Below, piece by piece: positions 8,332 through 15,733 of a stretch of DNA of 48,877 bases. A program made the translations under genes and the position numbers. The notes under the pieces were generated by a model that saw nothing but the letters and a program-made list of their open reading frames with translations, ran no database searches and was not told where the DNA came from. Every line of letters starts with the position of its first letter. Position 1 is the first letter of the stretch. This DNA is from JBFEYJ01 sp041563315 (GTDB lineage: Bacteria; Pseudomonadota; Gammaproteobacteria; Thiohalomonadales; Thiohalomonadaceae), in the NCBI GenBank assembly GCA_041563315.1, contig JBFFNE010000016.1, forward strand, positions 1 to 48,877. The letters run 5' to 3'.

Positions 8332-9562
8332 AGACAAAAGGCATTGCCGTACTATTTCGATAAGTCTCGGCGTCCACCACCCGGCCGTCTGCCACGCCGG
8401 CACGCGCTCTAAGCAGTGCCTGCTCGATACGCCGGTCGGTAATGTGGTAATGGGGAGCAAGATCGATTTGCTGCAGGGAAGGGCAATCCTCGTCAAACAC
8501 ATGCTGGTACATCGCCGTCATCATACCGTAGCGCCCTGACATCAACATATTGGTAGCCCCCTTGATAGACGCAACCGCCTTCTCGTCACGGCTATGAAAG
8601 CTTGTCACCAACATCACCGAAATGGCATGTAGCACGTCATACTGCACGTGAGCCACAAACACCAGAAGTTGCTCTCGCGTTAGCGGTAACTCGTTTTGCC
8701 AGGCAAAACGGATCATTCCACCGAGCAGCAAACTAAAGAACTCGGGCACCCCCCACTCCATACCCAGACCAACCGAGGCGAGCGACTCCAGAGGAGTAAA
8801 GTCCTCATTACCGGCCACCAGGCGCTGAATAAGAACATTATCAGCCACGCCCTGGAGCATCGGCTGATCCTGTTCCTCAAACGGCACCCCAAGCCCTTCG
8901 AAGATCTTCCGATACATGACGATATGGGTTGTGGAATCGAACAATCCGCCCAGTGAAGGATATTCCTCAACCTCATGGCTGCCGACCCCGTATTCATCGG
9001 CGATCAACTGCGCCAGGACGATCTGGGTCAGCTCGGAGATCCGCTCGTTCAGCTGTCCGTAAGGCAACGCCATCACACCGGAGAATCGACCCAGGGCCAG
9101 GGCGACGCACTGGCGGGTATTTTTCACCTGGTTGAAGTACTGCAGGGCAAAGCGGGTCAGTTGCTCTTTGGTAAAGTCACCATTGAAGACCCGCACAAAG
9201 AAGGGGTGGCGCCATACGGGATGCTCCATGACGTGGTCGTGAAGCTCCAGGAACATCTCCTCCAAAGCCCCGGGGTTGAACAGGGCGGTTTGAAGAAAGG
9301 GGTTACCCGGTTGTTTTTCAGCAATCTCGCGCAATTGGGCAAACTGGCGGTTGAGTGGGTTGTTCGGATCATTCAGTTCCCTGATCACCTTCTGAAAATC
9401 GGTCACCTGATCCTTTTTAAAACGCGCCAGAACCTCTTCCGCCTCCATCTGCAACATATCCTGAAGATGATGGACGTTCTCAAAAAGCCTCGACGTCCCA
9501 TCCGGCTGAATCTCTAGCAAATCGGAAAACTGTGCACGGTGAGCCTGAGTTGGGGCGCTCAT
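8315..9562 (-). CDS. Haem-oxygenase-like di-iron oxidase family protein (iron-containing redox enzyme)
   Basis: This 415-residue protein has a C-terminal helical domain of the haem-oxygenase-like di-iron oxidase superfamily (relatives include CADD, SznF and UndA). A full set of candidate iron ligands is visible in the expected order: Glu190 and His196 in DEYGVGSH, Glu269 in GMEWGVPEF, and His305, Asp309 and His312 in HVQYDVLH, with the superfamily's H-x3-D-x2-H spacing. The first 105 residues are an additional helical region without recognised domain. No signal peptide or membrane segment is seen, so it should be cytoplasmic. The substrate is unknown. It lies just downstream of soxB on the same strand, 238 bases apart, so co-expression is possible but not shown. 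Family call is good; any role in sulfur metabolism is speculation. Confidence 0.8.
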   Translation of the reverse strand: MSAPTQAHRAQFSDLLEIQPDGTSRLFENVHHLQDMLQMEAEEVLARFKKDQVTDFQKVIRELNDPNNPLNRQFAQLREIAEKQPGNPFLQTALFNPGALEEMFLELHDHVMEHPVWRHPFFVRVFNGDFTKEQLTRFALQYFNQVKNTRQCVALALGRFSGVMALPYGQLNERISELTQIVLAQLIADEYGVGSHEVEEYPSLGGLFDSTTHIVMYRKIFEGLGVPFEEQDQPMLQGVADNVLIQRLVAGNEDFTPLESLASVGLGMEWGVPEFFSLLLGGMIRFAWQNELPLTREQLLVFVAHVQYDVLHAISVMLVTSFHSRDEKAVASIKGATNMLMSGRYGMMTAMYQHVFDEDCPSLQQIDLAPHYHITDRRIEQALLRARAGVADGRVVDAETYRNSTAMPFVFSENP

Positions 9563-9741
9563 TACTATGAAACCTCTTGAATATCAGCAAATTAGAAGAT
9601 AATAAACCACAAGTGCCGCCGACATCACAATGTCCCAGGTCAATATCCTGGCGCACTATCAGGATGTTATCGTGATGGACGGGCCGAAATACAAGCCCGC
9701 AGGGGGAAAAGCAGATTCAATGGGCGAGGAAAAGGAAAGCG

Positions 9742-9796
9742 AGGGACGAGGGAAAAGACACGAGCGTAGCGAACACTACCCTCGTATCTCGTCCCT
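9742..9796. repeat. Inverted repeat directly after soxB
   Basis: AGGGACGAG (9742-9750) and CTCGTCCCT (9788-9796) are perfect inverted arms, and a second pair ACGAGGG (9746-9752) / CCCTCGT (9779-9785) overlaps them. It begins five bases beyond the soxB stop codon. A T-run is lacking, so it is a possible 3' stabilising or Rho-coupled hairpin rather than a clear intrinsic terminator. Confidence 0.5.
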
Positions 9797-9800
9797 GCAG

Positions 9801-11585
9801 TTATGCGTTGTAATCGGCAAGCCCTGGATTCCCCGCCACATTCTTCAGTTTGGGGGTGTTGAGCTTACCGATCTTTGCTTCCTTCACATCACGCAGATAA
9901 TCGGCAACCACATCCCAAACCGGACGACCTGGTGATTGTGAACCCACCGTGGCCCAACCCGCCACCTTATACTTCTTGCCGGCATTGATGGGTGTACCAT
10001 CATCCAGTGCCATATCGGAAACACGATTCCCCATCTTCGCGGTAGGATCACAGACATAATCCATACCGCCGACGCGAACCATGTCACCGCCCTGCTGATA
10101 ATACGGGTCTTCGTTAAACAGGTTGTCCATTACATCCTCGAGTATCAACTTGATCTCCGCACCGCTCATCTCACGCACATAAGTCTCGGGATAGGTTGTG
10201 CCCGTCTGGTCCATCACGTGCTCCATAGTGATTTTCTGACCCGGTAGTACCGTGGTCCCCCAACGGAAACCCGGGGAGAGAGATATCTGGGCGTCACCGA
10301 CGATACGCTGGGCGTCGCAGATAATCTGATCAAAGGTCCCATTGAAGTTACCACGGCGGTAGAGCAGGTCACCTGCAACCGCCAACTCCTCGTTCAGTTG
10401 GGCACTATAGGGTTTGCGTACCTCGTTGATATACGCCTGCATATCCGCATCGGGCTCAATCAGGTTGGAGAAGACCGGCAGCAGCTTATAGTGGAAATTC
10501 TGCACCTTGCCATCCCGTACATCCAGGTCCATCACGCCGAGAAACTTGCCATTGGAGCCGGCATTAGTGACCAGAGTCTGGCCGCCCGGGTTCTTGATGA
10601 TACTCGGTGCCGGCATACCATCGTGGGTATGTCCGCCCAGGATCACATCCACGCCACTGACCACTGAGGCCATCTTCAGGTCGACGTCCATTCCGTTATG
10701 GGAGATCACAACCACTACGTCGGGCTTCTCGCTCTCGCGGATATCATCAACGATGGATTGCATCTCCTCGTCACGAATGCCGAAGGTCCAATCGGGGATG
10801 AAACGTGACGGGTTTGCGATGGGGGTATAGGGAAAGGCCTGACCTATCACCGCCACCCGCACACCGTTCATCTCACGTATCGTGTAGGGTTTGAAAGCGT
10901 GGCCGGTGTCCTCGTTGAAATCGGCAAAGTCAGAAAAACGGTAGTCGAACAGCGCCGCCTCGTCGATTTTGACGTTTTGCGCCAGAAACTCACCATTAAA
11001 GGCCTCGATATTCTTGAGTACTTCCTCGTCACGGTAGGTGAACTCCCAGTGCCCGGTCATGATATCAACGCCAAGCTTATTGGTAGCTCCCACCATATCC
11101 ATACCACGAGTCCACAGTGCAGTACCTGAGCCCTGCCAGGTATCGCCACCATCCAGCAGCAGGGTATTGTTGTGGCTGCGTTCGGCGCGCAGACGCTTGA
11201 CCAGGGTCGCGAGATGGGCGAACCCACCGACCTTGCCGTACTTCTCTGCTGCCTCAGTGAAATTCAGATAGGTAAACGCGTGAGCTTCAATGGTACCGGG
11301 CTTGATTCCGAAGTGCTCCAACAGCTTGTGACCGACCAGATGAGGCGCCTTGCCATAGGCACTGCCAATTCCAAGATTCACGTTGGGTTCACGGAAATAG
11401 ACCGGGTTGAGTTGCGCATGACAATCGGTAAAGTGCATTAAGGTAAGGTTACCAAACTGCGGCACTTCATAGAGATCCGAGGGTACATTTTTACTCTCAG
11501 GGGTGCCGGAATCACAACCGGGCAACATACCGGCGGCACCGGCAATACCCATTAACTGAATAAACTGACGACGGGAAAAGGACAT
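9801..11585 (-). CDS. soxB: Thiosulfohydrolase SoxB (Tat-exported)
   Basis: SoxB is the di-manganese enzyme of the periplasmic Sox pathway that hydrolyses sulfate from cysteine-S-thiosulfonate on SoxY. The 594-residue protein starts with a twin-arginine signal (SRRQF at residues 4-8), then a hydrophobic stretch and GMLPGC. Metallophosphatase motifs are all present: HFTDCHAQLNP, LDGGDTWQGSG, GHWEFTYRDEE, ISHNGMDVD and LGGHTHDG, followed by the 5'-nucleotidase C-terminal domain. GAGGAG at 11595-11600 supports this start over an ATG 27 codons upstream. No soxXAYZ genes are in the window; separate soxB loci are common in gammaproteobacterial sulfur oxidisers. Cys24 preceded by Leu-Pro-Gly looks lipobox-like, so the protein might be a Tat lipoprotein rather than soluble. 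The identification is secure, the anchoring is inference. Confidence 0.95.
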   Translation of the reverse strand: MSFSRRQFIQLMGIAGAAGMLPGCDSGTPESKNVPSDLYEVPQFGNLTLMHFTDCHAQLNPVYFREPNVNLGIGSAYGKAPHLVGHKLLEHFGIKPGTIEAHAFTYLNFTEAAEKYGKVGGFAHLATLVKRLRAERSHNNTLLLDGGDTWQGSGTALWTRGMDMVGATNKLGVDIMTGHWEFTYRDEEVLKNIEAFNGEFLAQNVKIDEAALFDYRFSDFADFNEDTGHAFKPYTIREMNGVRVAVIGQAFPYTPIANPSRFIPDWTFGIRDEEMQSIVDDIRESEKPDVVVVISHNGMDVDLKMASVVSGVDVILGGHTHDGMPAPSIIKNPGGQTLVTNAGSNGKFLGVMDLDVRDGKVQNFHYKLLPVFSNLIEPDADMQAYINEVRKPYSAQLNEELAVAGDLLYRRGNFNGTFDQIICDAQRIVGDAQISLSPGFRWGTTVLPGQKITMEHVMDQTGTTYPETYVREMSGAEIKLILEDVMDNLFNEDPYYQQGGDMVRVGGMDYVCDPTAKMGNRVSDMALDDGTPINAGKKYKVAGWATVGSQSPGRPVWDVVADYLRDVKEAKIGKLNTPKLKNVAGNPGLADYNA

Positions 11586-12038
11586 CTGGGGGGGCTCCTC
11601 TTGAATCATTTTGAATCGGATTATTGTTCGCTGCAGTGCCTTAAGCCTAAAAACCTGTTCATGCACTATGTTAGCCGGGAAACGCTAAAGTATGTGACAA
11701 CACTCGCAGTTACACTCCTCGCGATCACATTAACCAACAGAAAAAGTCAACCTATTGTATGAAATGTGAGGGGAGGCTGCTACCGCTAACATCACCCCAG
11801 TTTAATGATATTTGTCTTTCCAGGGGTATCGCAGCCCAAGCAACATCCTGATTCAAAAGTGGCCTACGCCGGCGAGGCAAACAGACGCACAAATTCATTA
11901 ATAATTACAAGGATATTAGATAAAATCCGTGCTATACATTGTCCATACACTATCGATATCATCAGTAATTGTGATGGTATTAACGTCATAGCCAGTTAAA
12001 ATTACCCGCAGTGAGGCACACACCAAGGAGTTGATGTG
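11586..12038. other. Divergent intergenic region between soxB and the 12039-13165 cluster
   Basis: About 450 bases without a convincing gene. A nested stem is possible: GGCTGC (11775-11780) with GCAGCC (11831-11836), and inside it ACCCC (11794-11798) with GGGGT (11823-11827). The right half is AT-rich and holds the candidate promoter described next and AAGGAG (12025-12030) for the following gene. No soxB promoter could be defined with confidence. Confidence 0.45.
11898..11926 (+). promoter_or_regulatory. Candidate promoter for the 12039-13165 gene cluster
   Basis: TTAATA (11898-11903) and TAAAAT (11921-11926) are separated by 17 bases in an AT-rich stretch. The -10 matches five of six consensus bases and the -35 four of six. 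It would give a leader of about 105 bases. Confidence 0.35.
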
Positions 12039-12248
12039 ATGACCGGAATAGAAAATGCCCAACATGACCTTAACGATGCACAATTCTCGCTGGAGACAGC
12101 GATTGAGCTACTGAACAGTATCAATGATGATTCACAGGCCCAAGCGCCAGAATTGCACCAAGTCATCCAGCAACTTTTGAGTATCAAAAACGAGTTGGCC
12201 ACTAGCTATGCCGAACTGAAAAGCGTACAGAGCAAAATCGAACACTGA
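12039..12248 (+). CDS. Small helical protein of unknown function
   Basis: A 69-residue acidic protein, all predicted helix, beginning MTGIENAQHDLNDAQFSLE and ending SYAELKSVQSKIEH. It has no cysteine, signal peptide or membrane segment; heptad-like spacing of leucine and isoleucine (ETAIELLNSI, IQQLLSIKNELA) suggests a coiled coil. AAGGAG at 12025-12030 is eight bases before the ATG, which supports a real gene; a GTG three bases upstream is an alternative start. It leads a three-gene cluster with the Rieske-like protein and YcgL. I do not recognise the family. Confidence 0.7.
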   Translation: MTGIENAQHDLNDAQFSLETAIELLNSINDDSQAQAPELHQVIQQLLSIKNELATSYAELKSVQSKIEH

Positions 12249-12304
12249 AGCACAACATTGCCGCAGCACCGCTGGCACGCCTTTATTACGAAGCCACCCC
12301 CCTC

Positions 12305-12901
12305 ATGACTGACACTCCCGTTCGTTTATTGTTGCGCGTCAGCATAAAGCTGTTATCTCTCTTTGGGCTCGGGGCTGTCTTTTACACCCTGCTCTCCTCT
12401 CTCGGCCACGATAACGCTGAACAGCCCGTGGCGGCCCCCCCGCTGCTCCATTCGCTGGAGGGCTTCGCTGAGGGGCAGTCCTATCGTCTCGCTTGGGGCA
12501 TGGGTAACCTGATTCTGGTAAGACGAAACGAAGAGACGCTCGCTTCACTACAGCGAGATACAGAAAGGCTCCGCGATCCCCTCTCCCAGCAGGCACGCCA
12601 ACCCGGGCACCTCTCCCCCCAGACCCGCTCCGTACGCCCCGATCTGTTTGTCGCTTTTGACCGCGGCACCGACCTTGGCTGTCCACTCAAATGGATCCCG
12701 CCTGGCAGCCATGAAGCACCGCAACAGCCTTGGCCCGGCGGCTTTCGCGATAGCTGTCGCGGCTCCTGGTACGATGCGGCGGGCCGGGTATTCAAAGGGC
12801 AACAGGCAGGCCGTAACCTCGATATCCCACCCTACCGGTTCCTAAACGAGGACTTGCTGGAGATAGGCTCTTACGGGGATAATCCCCCACCCGAAAATTG
12901 A
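12305..12901 (+). CDS. Membrane-anchored Rieske-fold protein lacking all 2Fe-2S ligands
   Basis: A 198-residue protein with one N-terminal membrane helix (about 8-31) and a C-terminal domain that follows the Rieske pattern: LFVAFDRGTDLGC (114-126), DSCRGSWYDAAGR (149-161), NLDIPPYRF (171-179). In a canonical Rieske protein the two boxes read CTHLGC and CPCHGS. Here they are GTDLGC and DSCRGS. The four cluster ligands (Cys, His, Cys, His) are replaced by Gly121, Asp123, Asp149 and Arg152, while the two cysteines that form the structural disulfide are kept as Cys126 and Cys151. The fold is probably retained without an iron-sulfur cluster. The membrane anchor resembles that of the cytochrome bc1 Rieske subunit. 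Nine bases separate it from ycgL, so the two are probably cotranscribed. Function unknown; the reading of the motif is mine. Confidence 0.75.
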   Translation: MTDTPVRLLLRVSIKLLSLFGLGAVFYTLLSSLGHDNAEQPVAAPPLLHSLEGFAEGQSYRLAWGMGNLILVRRNEETLASLQRDTERLRDPLSQQARQPGHLSPQTRSVRPDLFVAFDRGTDLGCPLKWIPPGSHEAPQQPWPGGFRDSCRGSWYDAAGRVFKGQQAGRNLDIPPYRFLNEDLLEIGSYGDNPPPEN

Positions 12902-12910
12902 GGAAACACC

Positions 12911-13165
12911 ATGACCGACACGACCCACTGCCATGTCTATCGCAGTAAGCGCAAGGACGAGCTCTACCTGTTTCTGTCCAATGAAGAGGATTTCGAGTGT
13001 GTTCCGGAAGGGATCCGAAAAAGCCTCGGTCAGCTGGAAAAAGCCATGGAGCTGGACCTCACCCCGACAAGCAAGCTAGCACGCAGCAACGCTGCCGAAG
13101 TGGTCAGTAACCTCAAAGAACACGGCTTCCATATCCAGCTCCCCCCGCCGAATCCGACGATCTGA
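12911..13165 (+). CDS. ycgL: YcgL family protein
   Basis: An 84-residue cytoplasmic protein of the YcgL domain family, a small alpha/beta fold found mainly in gammaproteobacteria with no agreed function. Diagnostic segments are VYRSKRKDELYLFL near the start, VPEGIRKSLGQ in the middle, and KLARSNAAEVVSNLKEHGFHIQLPPP at the end. GAGGAAAC precedes the ATG. It follows the Rieske-like gene by nine bases and is the last gene of the cluster; copy A of a structured repeat begins 20 bases after its stop codon. Identification by family resemblance is secure, the role is not known. Confidence 0.88.
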   Translation: MTDTTHCHVYRSKRKDELYLFLSNEEDFECVPEGIRKSLGQLEKAMELDLTPTSKLARSNAAEVVSNLKEHGFHIQLPPPNPTI

Positions 13166-13184
13166 AGTTCAAAGGTAACTGTTC

Positions 13185-13407
13185 GCCCCACCTGACAATG
13201 CTCTTACCGTAAAGGCGAAAAAAGAAGTGCCCGGTGGCAGGGAGCGTGAAGAGCAAGCGCTTTCGGCAAGCTGCACTGTGGTGGTTCGGAGCCCCTGATG
13301 GGAAACCTGGCCTTGTAGCTCTCCAGATGAGCTGGTTAGCTACCGGTTCATCGCCCGGTGGGCAGACCTGCGACCTGGCCTACTCGGCACTCGCATAAGG
13401 GGGCGAG
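13185..13407 (+). repeat. Structured intergenic repeat, copy A (with 68-base extra domain)
   Basis: This segment matches 42882-43041 almost base for base: shared words include GCCCCACCTGACAATG, CTTACCG, AAAGGCGAAA, AGAAGTGCC, CGCTTTCGGCAAGC, AACCTGGCC and a final GCATAAGG. Both copies keep a two-tier hairpin: here GGTT (13283-13286) pairs with AACC (13304-13307) and CCC (13293-13295) with GGG (13300-13302). Copy A carries an additional 68 bases (13313-13380) bounded by direct repeats of ACCTGGCC, and these extra bases fold into two more hairpins. A 10-bp direct repeat, AAGTTCAAAG, flanks the element at 13165-13174 and 13419-13428. It could be a non-coding RNA, a MITE-like element or both. No Rfam family was recognised. 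Confidence 0.75.
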
Positions 13408-13460
13408 CAGTACGTTCAAAGTTCAAAGCAAAAGAATCGCCGAATTTTATTAACTGGTTT

Positions 13461-14291
13461 CTATTGGAGAAAATGCAGCACGGCATCCAGATGGCTGTGG
13501 TTGAGCACCACGTCGCTCTGTTCCTGCACGGTGGGTTTAGCGCGATAGGCTACCCCAAGACCCGCGGCTGTTAGCATCTTCAGATCGTTGGCGCCGTCAC
13601 CTATGGCTATCGCCTGTTTTGGCGAAATGCCGAGTTGGTCGCACAACTCATTGAGGAAAGCCTCCTTGGCAGCAGCATCGATGATATGTCCGAGGACGCG
13701 CCCCGTTAGCCTACTCCCATCCTTTTCAAGCACATTGGCACGCGTGTAGTCAAGTCCAAGCCGCTGTTTGAGATGATCGGTAAAGAAGGTAAAGCCCCCG
13801 GAGACCAAGGCGAATTTCACACCGCGCACTTTGAGTCCGTTGATCAAGGTCTCGGCCCCAGGGTTAGGGGAGAGGCGCTCATCATAAACCTGATCCAGTA
13901 CTGATTCGTCCAGCCCCTCCAGCGTCGCCACTCGCTGGGTCAGCGAAGCGGCGAAATCGAGCTCACCGCGCATCGCCGCTTCGGTAATCGCGGCGACCTG
14001 CGCCTTAACCCCGGCGAAATCGGCGATTTCATCGACGCACTCGATATTGATCAAGGTCGAATCCATATCACTTATTACCAGGCGCACATCATCGAACCTG
14101 AAATCTTCCGGCAACGGATTAATGTCAAAAGGAAGGGTCTGGCGCAACTCGGCCAGACACTGGTGAGACATTGCGGCAGTGTGGTGAAGTTGAAAGTGAT
14201 CACCGCAGTGCTGCAACTCCCCATCGCTTACCGCAAGAAGTTGGGATTTGGCAGCGTCATCGAGTTCAGGGGTATGGATAATGGTCAGCAT
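13461..14291 (-). CDS. serB: Phosphoserine phosphatase SerB
   Basis: SerB dephosphorylates O-phosphoserine in the last step of serine synthesis. The HAD phosphatase motifs are intact: ISDMDSTLINIECVDEIA with the nucleophilic and acid/base aspartates, LVSGGFTFF with the conserved serine, Lys in KEAFLNELC, and AIGDGANDLKML. The N-terminal 75 residues match the usual SerB regulatory extension. Starting at MLTIIHTPELDD gives 276 residues; an ATG 33 codons upstream is open but its translation looks non-homologous. The ribosome-binding site is weak for either start. The gene stands alone between copy A of the repeat and the DUF2797 gene. Identity secure, exact start uncertain. Confidence 0.93.
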   Translation of the reverse strand: MLTIIHTPELDDAAKSQLLAVSDGELQHCGDHFQLHHTAAMSHQCLAELRQTLPFDINPLPEDFRFDDVRLVISDMDSTLINIECVDEIADFAGVKAQVAAITEAAMRGELDFAASLTQRVATLEGLDESVLDQVYDERLSPNPGAETLINGLKVRGVKFALVSGGFTFFTDHLKQRLGLDYTRANVLEKDGSRLTGRVLGHIIDAAAKEAFLNELCDQLGISPKQAIAIGDGANDLKMLTAAGLGVAYRAKPTVQEQSDVVLNHSHLDAVLHFLQ

Positions 14292-14659
14292 AGCAAATGG
14301 ATTATTCGTTAGTCGGGGATGCGAGGGGGCATTGTAGCACCCGTTAGCGGGAGGGCTAGTGTTGGAGAGTGTGCTTTTTTGGTTCGTCACATCTCACAAC
14401 GCCAAGTTTGAATTGTGTCCCTACCACGACAGATAAATCAGATGCGAGAGAGACTGCCCTGCGCGCAGGTCACTTTTTATGAACTCCATCCATGAACTTC
14501 GCCCTTCGGGGCCAGCTAAAGCTGCTCCCGGCGAATAGCTCTTGCGCGGTCAAAGACCGCCTAACGACTTGGCCCTTCGGACTTTCCTGCGCTCGTCATT
14601 TCGAGGACGTTTCTTTGGCCTCGTTACGACAGCGCCCCTCCATGGCACACCCACCCCGC
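14292..14659. other. Intergenic region between serB and the DUF2797 gene
   Basis: No gene is supported in these 368 bases. A perfect small hairpin, GCGGTC (14546-14551) with GACCGC (14555-14560) around AAA, and several GCCCTTCGG words occur. There is no recognisable promoter or terminator. Confidence 0.4.
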
Positions 14660-15454
14660 TTATCCCTGCACCTCGACTTCATACCCCGTGAACTTGCGGA
14701 TGTTCAGCACCCCCGTGTCAAGAATAAGGTACTGCCCCTTAATTCCGAGCAGGGTGCCTTCGATTTCCGGGGTCTTGTCCAGGTTCAGGGCAGTGATCTT
14801 TTGCGGATAGACCTCAACCGGGTAGGACAGGCGCGTGACCTCCGCATCTGGTAACGTCTGCAGTGCGTGCCTACCAAAGCGCGCCACCAATCCCTTCAGT
14901 TCGTCATCACACTTCTGCAACAGCTCATCTCGCAAAGTGTAGAGATCCAGCGGTTCGCCTGCTCCCTTGAGCATTCGCCGCCAGTCGGTGCGATCGGCCA
15001 CATGGGCCTTGCATGCCATCTCAATGAGCCCCGACTGATAGCGGGTGGCGACCTTGAAGATGGGCAATGCCTCGGTGGCGCCCTGATCGATCCAGCGGAT
15101 CGGTAGCTGGGTGTGCCGGGTGATCCCCACCTTCAGGCCGGAGGTGTTGGCAAGGTAGACGTAGTGCGGTTGCATGCAGTGACTCTCGCCCCAGCCGGGT
15201 TCGCGGCAGGTGCCCTGCTCATAGTGACAGGTTTCCGGCTTCATAATGCAGAGATCGCAGCTGGCCAGGCGCTGTGAACAGGGGTAGCAGTGTCCCTGAC
15301 TATAGCTTTTCCCTGTCTTGCGACCACAGGCGGTACAGTGGATCACACCGCTATGGAGGATGCGCAACGATTTACCTAACAGCGGCTGCAACGGCAGCAA
15401 GATCCCCCCGACAGGTAGTGCATAGCTGACCGCCTCCCCCAGCGTCCCTGCCAT
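14660..15454 (-). CDS. DUF2797 family protein, cysteine-rich
   Basis: A 264-residue protein of the DUF2797 family. After an N-terminal strand region comes a dense cysteine cluster (HCTACGRKTG, HCYPCS, SCDLCIMKPETC, TCREPGWGESHC), probably binding zinc, followed by HYVYLANTSGLKVGITR, which looks like the start of a GIY-YIG-type nuclease fold, and a C-terminal strand-rich domain (LLGIKGQYLILDTGVLNIRKFTGYEV). The family's activity is not established. ATG at 15454 is preferred because AAAGGAG lies about 11 bases upstream and homologues start near MAGTL; a GTG at 15478 would add eight residues. It is a single gene, divergent from the pentapeptide-repeat gene. Confidence 0.82.
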   Translation of the reverse strand: MAGTLGEAVSYALPVGGILLPLQPLLGKSLRILHSGVIHCTACGRKTGKSYSQGHCYPCSQRLASCDLCIMKPETCHYEQGTCREPGWGESHCMQPHYVYLANTSGLKVGITRHTQLPIRWIDQGATEALPIFKVATRYQSGLIEMACKAHVADRTDWRRMLKGAGEPLDLYTLRDELLQKCDDELKGLVARFGRHALQTLPDAEVTRLSYPVEVYPQKITALNLDKTPEIEGTLLGIKGQYLILDTGVLNIRKFTGYEVEVQG

Positions 15455-15733
15455 TTTCTCAAGATCTCCTTTAGCCACAACTCACCCTCTGTCTGACAAA
15501 AACACTCAAGTATATCGGATTTTGTTAATACTAACTCAACGTTGTACAGCACCAACCCACTTTCCGTGTGATAACTTGCTTGCAGAATTAACCCAGGGGG
15601 GAAAATAATGGGCTGGGCACGGTGGGCGAGTGTCATGCCACTGCGCCAGACCCCAGGTCTCGCAGAGTGGAAAGTTGCAGTGTGTAGAACATCACTTTAG
15701 ATTAGAAGGCATACAACAAACGAATGACTTGCC

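Noticed and set aside
8315..9562. Haem oxygenase or TenA thiaminase
   Set aside because: The set of Glu, His and Asp ligands with H-x3-D-x2-H fits the di-iron branch of the fold; TenA and haem oxygenase lack this set.
13305..13380. tRNA gene suggested by GTAGCTC and GGTTAGCTACCGG words in copy A
   Set aside because: No acceptor stem, anticodon loop of the right size or GTTC T-loop can be arranged into a cloverleaf.
13185..13407. tmRNA, RNase P RNA, SRP RNA or group II intron
   Set aside because: None of their conserved core words (for example the intron domain V hairpin) is present, and two non-identical copies exist.
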